A stretch of 64,000 nucleotides of DNA from Hygrophila difformis (lineage: Eukaryota > Streptophyta > Magnoliopsida > Lamiales > Acanthaceae): positions 22,012,068 to 22,076,067 of the forward strand of contig JAOANR010000014.1 of assembly GCA_030278955.1 (NCBI GenBank), given 5' to 3'. A program made the position numbers and the translations under genes. Below the pieces are notes generated by a model. The model saw nothing but the letters and a program-made list of their open reading frames with translations. It did no database searches and was not told where the DNA came from. Each line of letters opens with the position of its first letter. The stretch's first letter is position 1. Positions 33,656 through 45,400 of the stretch are shown piece after piece.

Positions 33656-34348
33656 ATTTGTTCCAATTTATTATCTATTTAGACTACACACAGGAAGCTT
33701 GTTTTTATGGCCTTTTCTCTATTCAGACTACTATTAGCTATTTAGACTACTATTATTTCCTCCTGTTTTTATAATTATCGATAAATTACATTATTCCCCT
33801 AAACCTAATATTGTTTAAATAACTAAATGCAGTTGGCCTGATTAGTATAAGGTTTTGCCAGGTTGAGCAAAGGTTTCTACCTTTCTGCTGTGAGCATTTG
33901 TGTATGTCCAATTTTGGGATAAGCAAACCGGACACTAGATACTCGAGGGATACTATCCCTAGATCACATTGGTCAAAGACTAATCTTCGATGATCTGATG
34001 GCCATTAAAGGATTGTCTCTTCCAAATCAGAATTTTGCATACAGAAAAGCTCGAAACCGAGACCTGCTTAAGCTGTCGGAGCCTATACCACTCAGGCCAA
34101 CCGCGTTTAGTACATTTTTATATTTATTAGTTAATGAATATATATAAATAATAATTTCTCCTAAAAATATATTTAAACTTTATTTATATAATAACTTAGC
34201 TAAGGCTATTTGCACTTAACAATTAATTTTTTTTTTGTATTTACACTCGCCTACAGGCGAGTTGAGTTTTATTTTTGATGGATCGCCTGTTTATAATTGA
34301 TTTTTTAATTACGGATTTCCTGTTGAACACGCTATCCGGCATTTTATC
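33656..34348. other. Intergenic, nothing recognised
   Basis: AT-rich sequence with a TTTAGACTACTATTA-type short repeat near 33,677-33,750. No gene or element boundary was identified. Confidence 0.4.
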
Positions 34349-34701
34349 TAGGGGTGTCAATTTCAGGTTTCGGGTCGTGTTCGTGTCGGGTTGATCAGGT
34401 TGTATAATATTTCAGGTCCGGTTTCGGGTCGACCTGATTTGGGAAAAAACCCAAAATGACTAAACCCAAACCTGAAATTTTTCGTGTTGTTCGGGTTTGT
34501 TTTTCGGGTTATAGGCAAAATTGACAAAATTTAAGGTTTCGGATCGTGTTCGTGTCAGGTTGAACAGGTGGAATAATATTTCAGGTCGGATTTCGGGTCG
34601 ACCTGATTTAGAAAAAATTCAAAATGACTAAACCCAAACCTAAAATTTTTCGTATCGGTCGGGTTCGTTTTTTCGGGTTCGTGTCCAAATTGACACCCCT
34701 A
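34349..34701. mobile_element. hAT-type MITE with 8-bp target duplication
   Basis: Terminal inverted repeats TAGGGGTGTCAATTT and AAATTGACACCCCTA, flanked by ATTTTATC on both sides (34,341-34,348 and 34,702-34,709). The 8-bp duplication is the hAT hallmark. The interior has two related halves of about 165 bp (each with GGGTCGACCTGATTT and AAAATGACTAAACCCAAACC) and no coding capacity. Confidence 0.88.
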
Positions 34702-34890
34702 ATTTTATCTTAATGTTTTTTTTTTCAGTCAGTTCAGCGACTCTAGGCTTTTTTTTTTTTTTACATCAGGACTCTAGGCTATTTTGGGAATGTAATATCA
34801 AATATGTGTTATTTTGATAATTTAGCCGATGTACTCCCCACTTTTTCAAATTACTTTCTAATGGGTGTGTTGGTAGTTTCTTCTTCTTCG

Positions 34891-35338
34891 TTTTTTTTTT
34901 TTTTTGGTGTGCCATGACTCATGAGGCCAGAGAAAGTTAACAGCTATAGAGGTAAACAGCTACAGGCCTACAGCCGTAAATAGGAAAACAAGGAAGCAAA
35001 AAACAGGCGAGGAGGAGGAAACTACATATAAAACAGGAAACGACATAGACAAGAAAACAACACCAAACTACAGTCTAGGTAGCAAACACCCGATGCGTCC
35101 GCTGCCCAGGCCCCTTGGACGAAATCCGGAAGGAAAACCCACATGGTGTAGAACTCTTCCTCCGATGCCCCCCGCTTCGCCAACCCGTCAGCCACCTTGT
35201 TACCGTCTCTGCAAACATGGATCCATTTGCATTCCTCCAGTCTATTCTTCAGCTCCCAAATGTGCTCAACTAACGCTGCATAAGGATGCATTCTGTTTGA
35301 TTGTTTAATAATGTCTATGGCAGCTTGGGAATCCTGCG
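34891..35338 (-). pseudogene. LINE RNase H C-terminal relic
   Basis: On the minus strand the frame reads TQDSQAAIDIIKQSNR, then ECKWIHVCRDGNKVADGLAK, the C-terminal part of an RVT_3-type RNase H as found at the end of some plant LINE ORF2 proteins. The catalytic N-terminal part is missing. A T-run at 34,891-34,905 marks the poly(A) tail, so it is a 5'-truncated insertion. Confidence 0.75.
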
Positions 35339-35750
35339 TGCCCCGTTCTCCTCCTTAACCGGGTTTGGAGTTTTGTCGGTTTTTAGATTCGCTCGCGATC
35401 TCTTCAAACGGGGAGAAATTCCCCCAATTTGAACCGCTGAAGTTTTCATCAGACTCGATCCTTGGGATCCTTTGTTTTTGGGCCTTTGAATGGGCCAACT
35501 TTATGTCCCATACCCGAATTTGAGGATTTAGGCATCTCTTTCAGGCCCATCTTCAGAGTGGGCCTTTTTCCTCCTAAGGCCCATCTCTTTCGGCTTGCTC
35601 TTTACCACTTTATTCAGTCGCGAGAGTCCGGCTAAGAAGGCAGCGTCTGGCTATTCCTCTTTTCTTTAGCAATTGTCAACTCCTTTGTCTCTGTGAGAGG
35701 ATGTTAGTAACTGGGTCATATTTAAAATGGACTTCTAATTGGACCAGATA
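35339..35750 (-). other. Possible degenerate LINE ORF1-like segment
   Basis: On the minus strand basic, proline-containing stretches can be read (SPRLKRSRANLKTDKTPNP) with stops between them. The text is reminiscent of the linker region of plant LINE ORF1 proteins, but no zinc knuckle was seen. Weak call. Confidence 0.25.
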
Positions 35751-35867
35751 GTTACTTTTTCTTTTTTTATTATTTCTTTAAAAATAATGTATCCATTAAT
35801 TTTCAAGGACAATCTTACAATCAACTTTGAAAAAAAAAGTGGAATACACGTTTTACAATTTAAATAT

Positions 35868-36104
35868 TACTCTGTCCCAGAACTTTTCGTCACGCCGTCC
35901 AATTTATTTATTTAACTGTTAATGTCTTAAAATATAGATAAGTAAAAATATAAAATATATATATATATATGTTATGAAACAATGCGAAAAGACGAATCAA
36001 AGAAGATCTCACTTGACTATATTTTTTCTTATATAGCTGCAACAAAAATTTAGGTCAAACATGCATAATGAATAGTGTAAAATTGAAATGGGGCGGATGG
36101 AGTA
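35868..36104. mobile_element. Stowaway-like MITE, copy 4
   Basis: TACTCTGTCCCAGAAC at the left and GGGCGGATGGAGTA at the right form imperfect inverted ends. The core AAGACGAATCAAAGAAGATC then CTCACTTGACTATATTTTTT matches the family. Confidence 0.7.
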
Positions 36105-36208
36105 ATATTTATTTGTGTATTATATATCAATTATTTTTTGCCACCTATATTTTTGAAGAACATAAAATAAATTATCTTTTATTGGGGATTCAATATTTTG
36201 TAATTTTG

Positions 36209-36740
36209 GCATGAACATTTATTTTCCTATTATCTGTAGTATTAATTATCTTTTGCTACCTATATTTTTGAATGACATAAAATAGATTACCTTTTATTGT
36301 GGAATGAGCATTTTTTGTATTTTGGCAATAACAATTATTTTCTAATAATCAATTACTATTAGTTATTTTCTACCGCCTATATAAAATATAGGTGAATACC
36401 GTATATCCTTAAGCCTCAATGTACCAAAGACTAATTAACCACATCTGTTGCAAGCTTTTTGTGATTCTGTCGTTGCATGAACATTTATTTTCCTATTATC
36501 TGTAGTATTAATTATCTTTTGCTACCTATATTTTTGAATGACATAAAATAGATTACCTTTTATTGTGGAATGAGCATTTTTTTTTTAAATTTTGGCAATA
36601 ACAATTATTTTCTTATTATCAATTACTATTAATTATTTTCTACCGCCTATATAAAATATAGGTGAATAACATATATCCTTAAGCCTCAATGTACCATAGA
36701 CTAAATTAACCACATCTGTTGCAAGCATTTTGTGATTCTG
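36209..36740. repeat. 266-bp tandem duplication upstream of PPC copy B
   Basis: A unit starting GCATGAACATTTATTTTCC occurs at 36,209-36,474 and again from 36,475, about 95 percent alike by eye. More diverged partial units with TTATTTGCCACCTATATTT continue to about 36,910, close to the gene start, so the promoter region is built of repeats. Confidence 0.85.
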
Positions 36741-37847
36741 TTGTTTACATTTAATTTCTCATTATCAGTTGGCATTAATTATTATTTGCCAACTATATTT
36801 ACTCATTTATACAATCATATCTGTTGCAAGAAGCATTTTATTATTTTGTTATTTACATTTATTTTCTCATTATTCGTTGGCATTAATTCTTATTTGCCAC
36901 CTATATTTCTAAAGGTCTATATATTTCATTTTTATACTAACAAAGGCAGTACCCACCACCCTCTTCCACCTCTCTCTGAAAACTTTGAAAGAAATCAAGA
37001 GAGTATAATAAATCAATAAAAATGGCCGAAGAACAACATGCAGGAGTTCATACACCACAACCGTCAATTCAGCAAGAAGAGAGAGGAGGTGAAGGATCAC
37101 ATGCCCCAATTCAACAACAAGAGGGAGCAAATGTGCATCGACAACCACTTGAATTTGTCCTTGCACTTGAAGCCCCCAACTTTCGTCAACAAACACCACG
37201 TCGTGCTTATCGATAACGCCAATCAAGGCGACCAATTCTTCCAGAAATTCACCAACCCAATGGATCACTAGGCGAGGCGCAAATCCTTCTTCCTAGCCCA
37301 CTTCGTGCTAATATATACAGTCTTGACATTGATGAAGGAGAGGTTCAGGTTCTTATCTTTATTTCGACCATTCTATTATATATTTTTATTAATTGCTACT
37401 CTAAGCACCCACAAACTATTATATGTTGAAATTTAAACACTATCTAATTACGTGTTGAATATCATATGTCATAAATTTACGCAAAACAAGGAATGTATTA
37501 TGTATATGGACTTAACTTAGTAGTCAAGTTTCTGCTATGTATGGCATTTCCACTTAAAATAGAAGCAAATGTCAAGAAAAATAAATTATACAGTATATAA
37601 AAATTAGATTGAGTGTCACCAAAATTTTAGAAACAGACGACAAATAGTTTAAAGAAGTTGCGAAATTACTAAAATAACTTACCATGTATCATCACTTATG
37701 TAAGTTACAGTACATTATAAAATGAATTTATTTTAATTTGTTGAATTATTTATGTTGAATCGAACTCTATTCACTTAGAGAAGTGATGCACACAATAAAC
37801 AATCTGAAGATTACCGAATGGATTGGACATACACAACATTATTTCAT

Positions 37848-37995
37848 TTTTGCAGACTTTCATTTGGTAAATGCCAATGGCTTAATGAGGAGTAAGGCAT
37901 ATTTAAGTGTTGTATCTGGGGCATTCCATTGTAATCTTTCAGTCGGTTTGAACTGTTTTTGTGGGAAATAAAATCCTTCTTCTCAAAAAAAAAAA
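37848..37995 (+). mobile_element. Short retroposon with poly(A) and 17-bp target duplication
   Basis: A 148-bp insert in intron 1 of copy B ending GGGAAATAAAATCC and an A-run, flanked by ACACAACATTATTTCAT at 37,831-37,847 and 37,996-38,012. Size and structure fit a severely 5'-truncated LINE. Confidence 0.82.
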
Positions 37996-39162
37996 ACACA
38001 ACATTATTTCATGGGCAAATGTCGTGTGTCAATTAAACACGGAGAAAATTAAACATGGTTGCAACATTAATTTTTCATAGGCACAAGTCTGGTTTGTGGG
38101 TAATTACCGACGAGTATTCTACAGGGAAAATATTAAAGATTTATCTATTCTTTAATATTACCGACGGATCGATGTAGTCGGTGTGATTGCTCATCTTCAA
38201 AATGATAAAAGTAAAGTAAAATTATAAGTCCCGACAGTTTCACTATAGATTAATGTAATTAATGATCGTTTTGCTTTTGGTTATTTCTAATGCATGCAAA
38301 TTATTGGCCTTAATTTTTGTATTTATTTTTTAATCGTTTAAATTATTTGATAAATATAACATATATCTTGATTATGCATTTATAAGTTTGTGTTATATTG
38401 AGATCTTGATCGGTCTTATGAGACTAATTTTGTTTTGTTTCGTTTTGCAGGATATAGTAGAAGTAATACGAAGGTTTTTTGATAACCAAAAACATTCACT
38501 AAGGTTAAACACTGAAATGTTGCACGCAAATGGCGATGTAATTTGTGGGTTTGGAAGTATATCAAACCCACAAATACAAGTTGGTGGTGTTACAACAACT
38601 TATGAGGTACTTTTCGTTTTTCATTAATAATAAATGAATCCCAAACATTGCCATATGAATGTAAATTTTATAACTTTGTTAATCATAATTTTCGTGTTAC
38701 AACAACTTTTGGTGCTTGAGCCTTTTCTTATAAACTTTGATGACTAAAGTGACACTCATTGACAAATCAATTAGATTTTAATTAATTTCATAATAAAATT
38801 TTGCCTATCTCGGGATTCACCTTAGATTTTCCAATAATATTATTAGTTTTAGTTGTTGTTCATCTTTCATAATATATATTGGTTGTAAAAATCTCTTTTA
38901 TTAGGTTTAATTGTACCAAAGAATTTAGTATTTGTCAGTGGAATACTATTTGTTATCTTCCACACGGATGTTGTAATTAGCCTCTGTTTTCTTATATAGG
39001 GCTGCCATTCAATTGCTATCGTCAAAGGCCGCTTTATAATTAACTTTGATCGACCAGTATACCTTGAACATATGAGATTAACCATTCAACTGGGGGACAC
39101 ATGTGTGGGTGGCTATGTATGTGGTCCTCTTATTGCATCTAGCCGCATTAAGGTTTGACTAC

Positions 39163-39194
<32 letters not shown>

Positions 39195-39393
39195 TTTTTT
39201 TTTTTTTCTTTCTATTCTATTGATTTATTTTTTCCTATATAATGGTTAGGTTATTGGGTTTGGATTGTGCTATGAATTGCGACTATTTATTATTTCATGA
39301 ATGGATTCCATAGTTAACACATGATTATTACCATAAACATTTTAAATTATATGCCTTTTAATATACCTATAATTTCGTAGAGGATTTATCACA

Positions 39394-40339
39394 ACTAGAT
39401 TTTCCACCCGCGCTCCGCGCACGGATATTAATTTTTTTAATATAAAATATAGATATTATTATTTTAGTGTATTTATGAAAAAAACATTTTTAATAAAATA
39501 TGATTTCTATTATCTTTTTCTTAAATGATAGAAGACATAAATTTTTAATTTTTTTCATAATACATATACCACAGTATAATTCAATTTTTTATGCAAATAA
39601 AATATAAATAGAAAAACTAATCCATGATTACCACCCCTACTATTATAAATATTATATGTATAATTAAATTAATAAGTACTTTAAAACTTTGGTCTTTCTA
39701 ATTAACTTTAATTACCCGCAAAAATATGTTGATGGTATATATTATATTTATACAAAGGAACAAAGGTAGTATTAAAAATTATGCATGTAGATTAATGACA
39801 TTAATTTTTTTTACATAAAGTAGTATATTGAATTTTTATTATTCATGAAATGCTTTTTATTTTATTTTATGTATAATATGTAGTTTTTCAGAAAACATTT
39901 TACAATAAAAACTTAAATTCTAATACTCCTAAGTATTTTTAGTCAAAATAGTATATACAGTATATTTATTTAAAGATTTGTTATGTATTTTTTTACTGTT
40001 TAAACCCGTAATATATATTTTTATAAAGAAAAATAATGATGACTTAAAAGGGCAATATAGGTATCACAATAAAATTGTGGTTTCAAGATTTATTTAATGT
40101 ACGGAATAAATGGTGGAGATTAACATATTTTCAATCCTATGGTCATGAAATTTTAGGATGAAGTGATTTTACTTTCTAAACCGTTGATATGTATCTTTAT
40201 GAAAGATATGCATATCTTTGAATTAAAATTATTATTTTAACCCATAACATATAATTTTTATAAATAGATTAATTATAACTTAAAAGGGTAATATAGTCAA
40301 AACATTAAAATATGCTTTCATGATTTATTATAGTATAGA
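39394..40339 (-). mobile_element. Non-autonomous Helitron in intron 3 of copy B
   Basis: Read on the minus strand it starts TCTATACTATAATAAATC and ends with a GC-rich hairpin (CCGTGCGCGGAGCGCGGG) then TGGAAAATCTAGT. It sits between an A (39,393) and a T (40,340) on the plus strand. Start TC, end CTAGT, the terminal hairpin and AT insertion are all Helitron features. No helicase gene is present (946 bp). Confidence 0.75.
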
Positions 40340-40692
40340 TGTTTCACAAATGTAACATAATTTCTCATCGTTTTGCTACAAATCTCACGAATATATTACA
40401 TATAGTATATTGCAATACCTCACAAATGGACCACATATAATATTATGTGATTTAGGGTGGAATTTAATGTAATATAAGGATAAGCCAAAAAAAAGGAATT
40501 AAAAAATAAAAAAAAATAATAAAAAAAAAAACTATCTTCATTTAACACAATGAGGATTCCATGAATGTGTCCATTTAGAGAAATAATCCGGAATGTGTGT
40601 TAATGACACAACACTAAAATAGGTTGTTAGTTATATCTTTCCATTATTTATTGCAGGTGACCGTAGGATTTTCCCCTGGTGATGACAAATGA

Positions 40693-41745
40693 AGGAAGCA
40701 AATTTTTTCTTCCTTTACAGAAGAGTACAAGAAAACTTGCAAGTGAAAATATAAGCATGTATACTACAAAACTCATGTTTTATGGTATATAGTTTATGAG
40801 TTACCCATGTGGTTTATGTCTAAAAGGATGCTTATTGGAATCCCCATGTTTTGAACTTTCCAACGTTTTTGGAAGAATATCATTACAAGTTATCCTTGGG
40901 TTAAAATTTGCATTTAAACATTTTTGAATTCATGGATGAAAACATTTTATTATCAATGCTCATCAAAGGACCCATTTTAAATTGTTTTGTTTACGTGAGT
41001 TTAAGTAAATCCTCGCAAGAATATTTGACTGCCTCCACACATCGGTCAATGGTCATAAATATTTCTAGTTTCATCTTTAAAAATGAAGCAAGATTTTATT
41101 TTATTTTATTTTTTTTGTTGGGTGTTCTATGAAATTTGAGATTTTAATATGTGAAAATTGAAACATAGAAACTAGACTCTATTTAAGCCAAGAAATTCTC
41201 AAATGCAAAACATCCACTAAGGCTCGTCAAGAAGGGAGTCCAAAACTTTCTAGTTTTCCAAAATCCCTAACACGATTGAGATCGACATTCGGCGGATGAG
41301 CGAGAGTTCTTCTGAATGCAAGCTCAGGAAAAAATTAAAAAAATTGAAAGCAATTAGAACCAAAATTAAACTTTGACTTTGCGCAATTTAGTCATGAAAA
41401 TTATTTTCACAAATGCGCCCCCCAAGACCTAAAAATTAGCATGCTCCCCACCAAAAAAAACCTCATCACGTACGTAATGTACAAGCTGTGCAAAACCATA
41501 AATCAATTCCCACATAAATCCAATAACTAAAATTTTACTTAAGTATGAAACACACAATACAAACGACATGTTCAATTCGAAACGAGCAAAACAAGATGCA
41601 ATAATCTCCATCTAGTAGATTCTCTGAGTCCATGCACCTCCAAGTTTCATCAACTCCCAAAAGTAAAATCCGATATAAATGATAAGATCGATATTTTTGG
41701 TCCCGCAGTCCATCCCACGGTCTTGCCCAGGCCGTGCCACTGCAC
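40693..41745. other. Spacer between PPC copies B and C
   Basis: 3' region of copy B followed by intergenic sequence. Short frames only, nothing recognisable on either strand. Confidence 0.5.
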
Positions 41746-42417
41746 CATTGATCGTGACACCCAATTTTCGCTGGCCCAAAAGGGAAAGAGAGGAAATAAC
41801 TAAAGGAAGCCCACATACTAGGCCTTAGGAAAGTAAACAACCCTGTCCAAAATTTTTGAAAAGTCTAGAGTCCTTCAAAAGAATTTGCTATGTGTCAAAA
41901 CAAATTATCTTGGTCATTACAACTTGAATTGTTGATTTTTCAATGACCTCATTAAAATTGCCCATCATATTATAGTTAACTTATTAATACAAACACCTCG
42001 GTTGCATGAACATTATGGTATTCAAATATTCATATTCTTTCTATTCAATATTAATACGACCACCTCATTCACGAGGCGACGAACAAGTCGACGAAATTCA
42101 ATAGGTGAAGAAGTTTTAGACGACGACATTCGTTGCCTTCCCACGAATTTTTTGACCCAGCATTATGTTTTACTTTTATAATTTTTTCCTTTTTCTTTTT
42201 GTTATTAACCACGTGACGTTGCATCAGCATTATAGTATTCTGACGCGATTATTTATTTTATTGTTATCCGATTGTATTAATTATATTTTCCTTCGATATG
42301 CATAGATGGATGGCGTGTAATAATCATATTTCCTCTATATTAATAAAGCGGTCATTACCTCTCTGCCTCCACCACCAACATTTGAAAAAACCAAGAGAGA
42401 CGAAATAATCAGCAAAT
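41746..42417 (+). promoter_or_regulatory. Upstream region of PPC copy C (duplicated in copy A)
   Basis: Collinear with 28,946-29,541. Shared blocks include GTGACACCCAATTTTCG, CCCACATACTAGGCCTTAGG, ACCACGTGACGTTGCATCAG (a CACGTG G-box core) and GATGGATGGCGTGTAATAAT. A TATATTAATAAAG-like box lies near 42,338-42,350, about 70 bases before the ATG. A block at about 42,068-42,165 is absent from copy A. Confidence 0.5.
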
Positions 42418-45400
42418 ATGGCACAAGAACAATATGAAGGAAGAGCCAATGGGCCGCAATCCCCAATTCAGCCACAAGAAGGTGCCGATACACAACAAAC
42501 CCTAATTCAACCACAAGAACCCAGAGTTAATGGCCATCCACAACCACGTCAAGTTGTCCTTGCTCTCGAAGCCCCCAATTTCCATCCGAGTCCACCTAGG
42601 GTTTTTGAAACTCCCCAACCTGCTCGACCTCCAACCCGGCCCTATATCCTTTTTCCTAGGCCAGTTGGACTCCAGCACCTTCAGCCCCAACCACGATTTC
42701 GTCCTTCTCCAACAATTCTTAACATTGATGAAGGACAGGTTCTTGCCTTTGTTCTTTTTTTTTTATTAATTGCTCATTTTTTGCAATCCAAAATTAGAAT
42801 TTGAAACTATTTAATAATGTGTATATATATATATATTGAGTTCTGATGTCACGATCCAATTTATAATCGTTTATGTAGGATACTGTAGAAGCAATACGAC
42901 GCTTTTTGGGTGAGCAGACACATTTGCTGAGGGGTAACAATGAAATGTTGTCCTTAGCTGGAGTCGTGCTTTCTGCATTTGGTCATGTATCAAACCCACG
43001 ACTACAAGTATTTGGTGGTGTAACAACAACTACGTTTGAGGTAATAACGAGTCTCATATTTACAATGAGGTGCTCACACAAATTTAGTTTTATGAATTTG
43101 CATAAATAAAATCTATTAATTATTAGTTACCTCAGATTTTCGTGTCCAATTAAATAAAATACTCTTTTGTTTTTGTCCATCTTGTTATCATGGTTTTGCG
43201 ATTAAATCTCCATGAATAATTTTTTTCTATACAAAATAGATATCTCTGGCCGGCTATTAGGCGGTGCAAGAAGACCTACCGCACAGGGCCCCAATTTTTG
43301 GGGGCCCCTTATTTTATTTTATTTATTTTATATTTTTCATGTAATAAATTAAAATAAATTTAATTTAGTTTGTTGAACACGGTAATTAGGGATTCATTTA
43401 CTACATTGATAAATGATAAGTGGAATTCTTCTTCAATATTGGAGGAGAGACTTAATGGCCTAGCAATCAATTGAGAGTGATCTACCTTTTACAAAAAATA
43501 ATACTACAAGAACTTGGTTGATGAATTTTGTCTCTAAAAATGTTAAAATAATTAGTTTTTAAGTAGATTTTTTTTTCTTTATATTTTTTTTTTTACTTTT
43601 ATTCATTATGAAAGTTAACATTGACATGGCAGTGGATTAACGTTGACGTGGTAGCGGATTAGTGAGTCTAGTGTGGTTGACGTAGCACCACTATCCACTA
43701 CCACGTCAGCGTTAATTGTCCTTAGAGGGTGGCTGGATGGATTGGGCTATGATTAGCTAGATGGATTGAGTTAATTCATTTTTTATGGGATGGTTTGTGA
43801 AAATAAATAAAATTATGGTACTATTGAGTTTTTTTTTTTTTTTTTTTACCAGATAGGTTCTTATTTTTAAAATTATTAGGAATGTTCATTACAATGTCAA
43901 TTTGATTAAAAATGTATGCAATCTTACTTCGATGGTGTATATAAAGGAGATTATAACAATCCAGATACTCACCCATGGCCTCTAAGTGGCCCATCGACGT
44001 CTCCATATTCGTGGGAATCATAGATTTCCGGTAATGTAATGTACAGTAACGTTGATAGATTTGGACATACCAAATGCCGGAAAAAAAACAACATTGGTCC
44101 CATAAGTTTCCCCAATTTCGATTTCAGTCCCATATTAATTTCATTAACACAATCAATCCATTATGTTTGCTAATTTTTGCATAATCCATCCCAAACCCTT
44201 TAATGACACATTTCTGCTTACGTGGCACCGGATTAAGCAAACTTATGGGACCAACGACGCTGCAATTAGCAACTTATGGGACCAATGGCGCCACAATTAG
44301 CAAACTTACGCGGCGCCACGTCAGCAGAAATACGTCATTAAGGGGTTTGAGATGGATTATGCAAAAATTAGCAAACATAATGGATTGATTGTGTTAATGA
44401 AATTAATATGGGACTGAAATCGAAATTGGGGAAACTTATGGGACCAATAGTCACTACAAGAATTTTCTGTTTTAGCGACCGAAAAAATTTGGTAAAATTC
44501 GGTAGCTAAAGGGGTTAGCGACCGAATTTGCGACCGAAATTCGTTAGCAACCATAATTTTAGCGACCGAAACTCTTTAGCTACCACAATTTTAGCGACCG
44601 AATCCGGATTTTTTCTAGTAGTGAGTGTTTTTTTTCCTACCAAATGCCTCTTGTCATTTTTAGCAACGCCCTATGACTATTCACTGTATTTATTGCTAAC
44701 TAGAGACAATTATTTATTCACTGTGGTTATATACATGAGTTCTCAAAATGCATAAATTGTAGGGACACTTCATGGTTATGCTTTTGAAAACTTCACCCTT
44801 GAAATTAATTTTTGTCCTTAATTTAATGCTACATTGAGCAGTATATTTTTATGTAGAGAGTAATTTAGACAGCAACATAACAATTGCAGGGTGAACATTC
44901 AATTTTTAACCTTTCCGGGCGCTACATCATTCATTTTGGTCGGCCAGTACGACTCGATCAAATGATATTAACTCTTCAACTGGAGTCTAGACGTGTTGCT
45001 GGTTTCGTAGCTGGTCCTCTTATTTCTGGTAGTCACATTCAGGTTAGTGTTTTTTTTTTTTCTTTTTATTGTCCTTCCATTGATTTTTTTTTCCTACACG
45101 GATGTTATTGATTTTGAGGTTCGATATAAAAGAAAACATTGAGTAAAGATATACTCTCTCATGACTGAATAGAATAAAACAACTATATATATATATATAT
45201 ATATATATAGATTTATATATGCAGTGGCAAAACTATGGAGGGGTTTGGGCCCTTCCATAGGTGCAATTTCCTTAACTTCATATGTGCTCTTAATAGCTAC
45301 CCATTTAATTCTTTATATTGAATTTATTATTCACATATGCCTAGTAATAGAATATTCCCTATGATTTAAGCCTTTATGCACACACGACAAAAATTTTCGT

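Larger units (their letters stand above)
37022..40692 (+). pseudogene. PPC-domain (DUF296, AHL-like) gene, copy B, with a nonsense codon
   Basis: Four exons, all phase 0: 37,022-37,348, 38,451-38,606, 39,000-39,152, 40,657-40,692, total 223 codons, the same as copy C. Exon 1 is Q/P/H-rich and low complexity. Exons 2-4 give a PPC-like domain: TEMLHANGDVICGFGSISNP, GGVTTTYE, GCHSIAIVKGRFIINF, CVGGYVCGPLIASSRI, VTVGFSP. In AHL proteins the PPC domain mediates trimer formation and partner binding in chromatin; here no AT-hook is seen, so DNA binding is doubtful. TAA at 37,214-37,216 (codon 65) breaks exon 1, while the frame and all splice sites stay good. Intron 1 holds a retroposon and intron 3 a Helitron. 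Homology to PPC is by pattern only. Confidence 0.68.

Noticed and set aside
41535..41840. Minus-strand frame of 101 codons upstream of copy C
   Set aside because: No domain, no support from the collinear copy A region, and short chance frames are common here.
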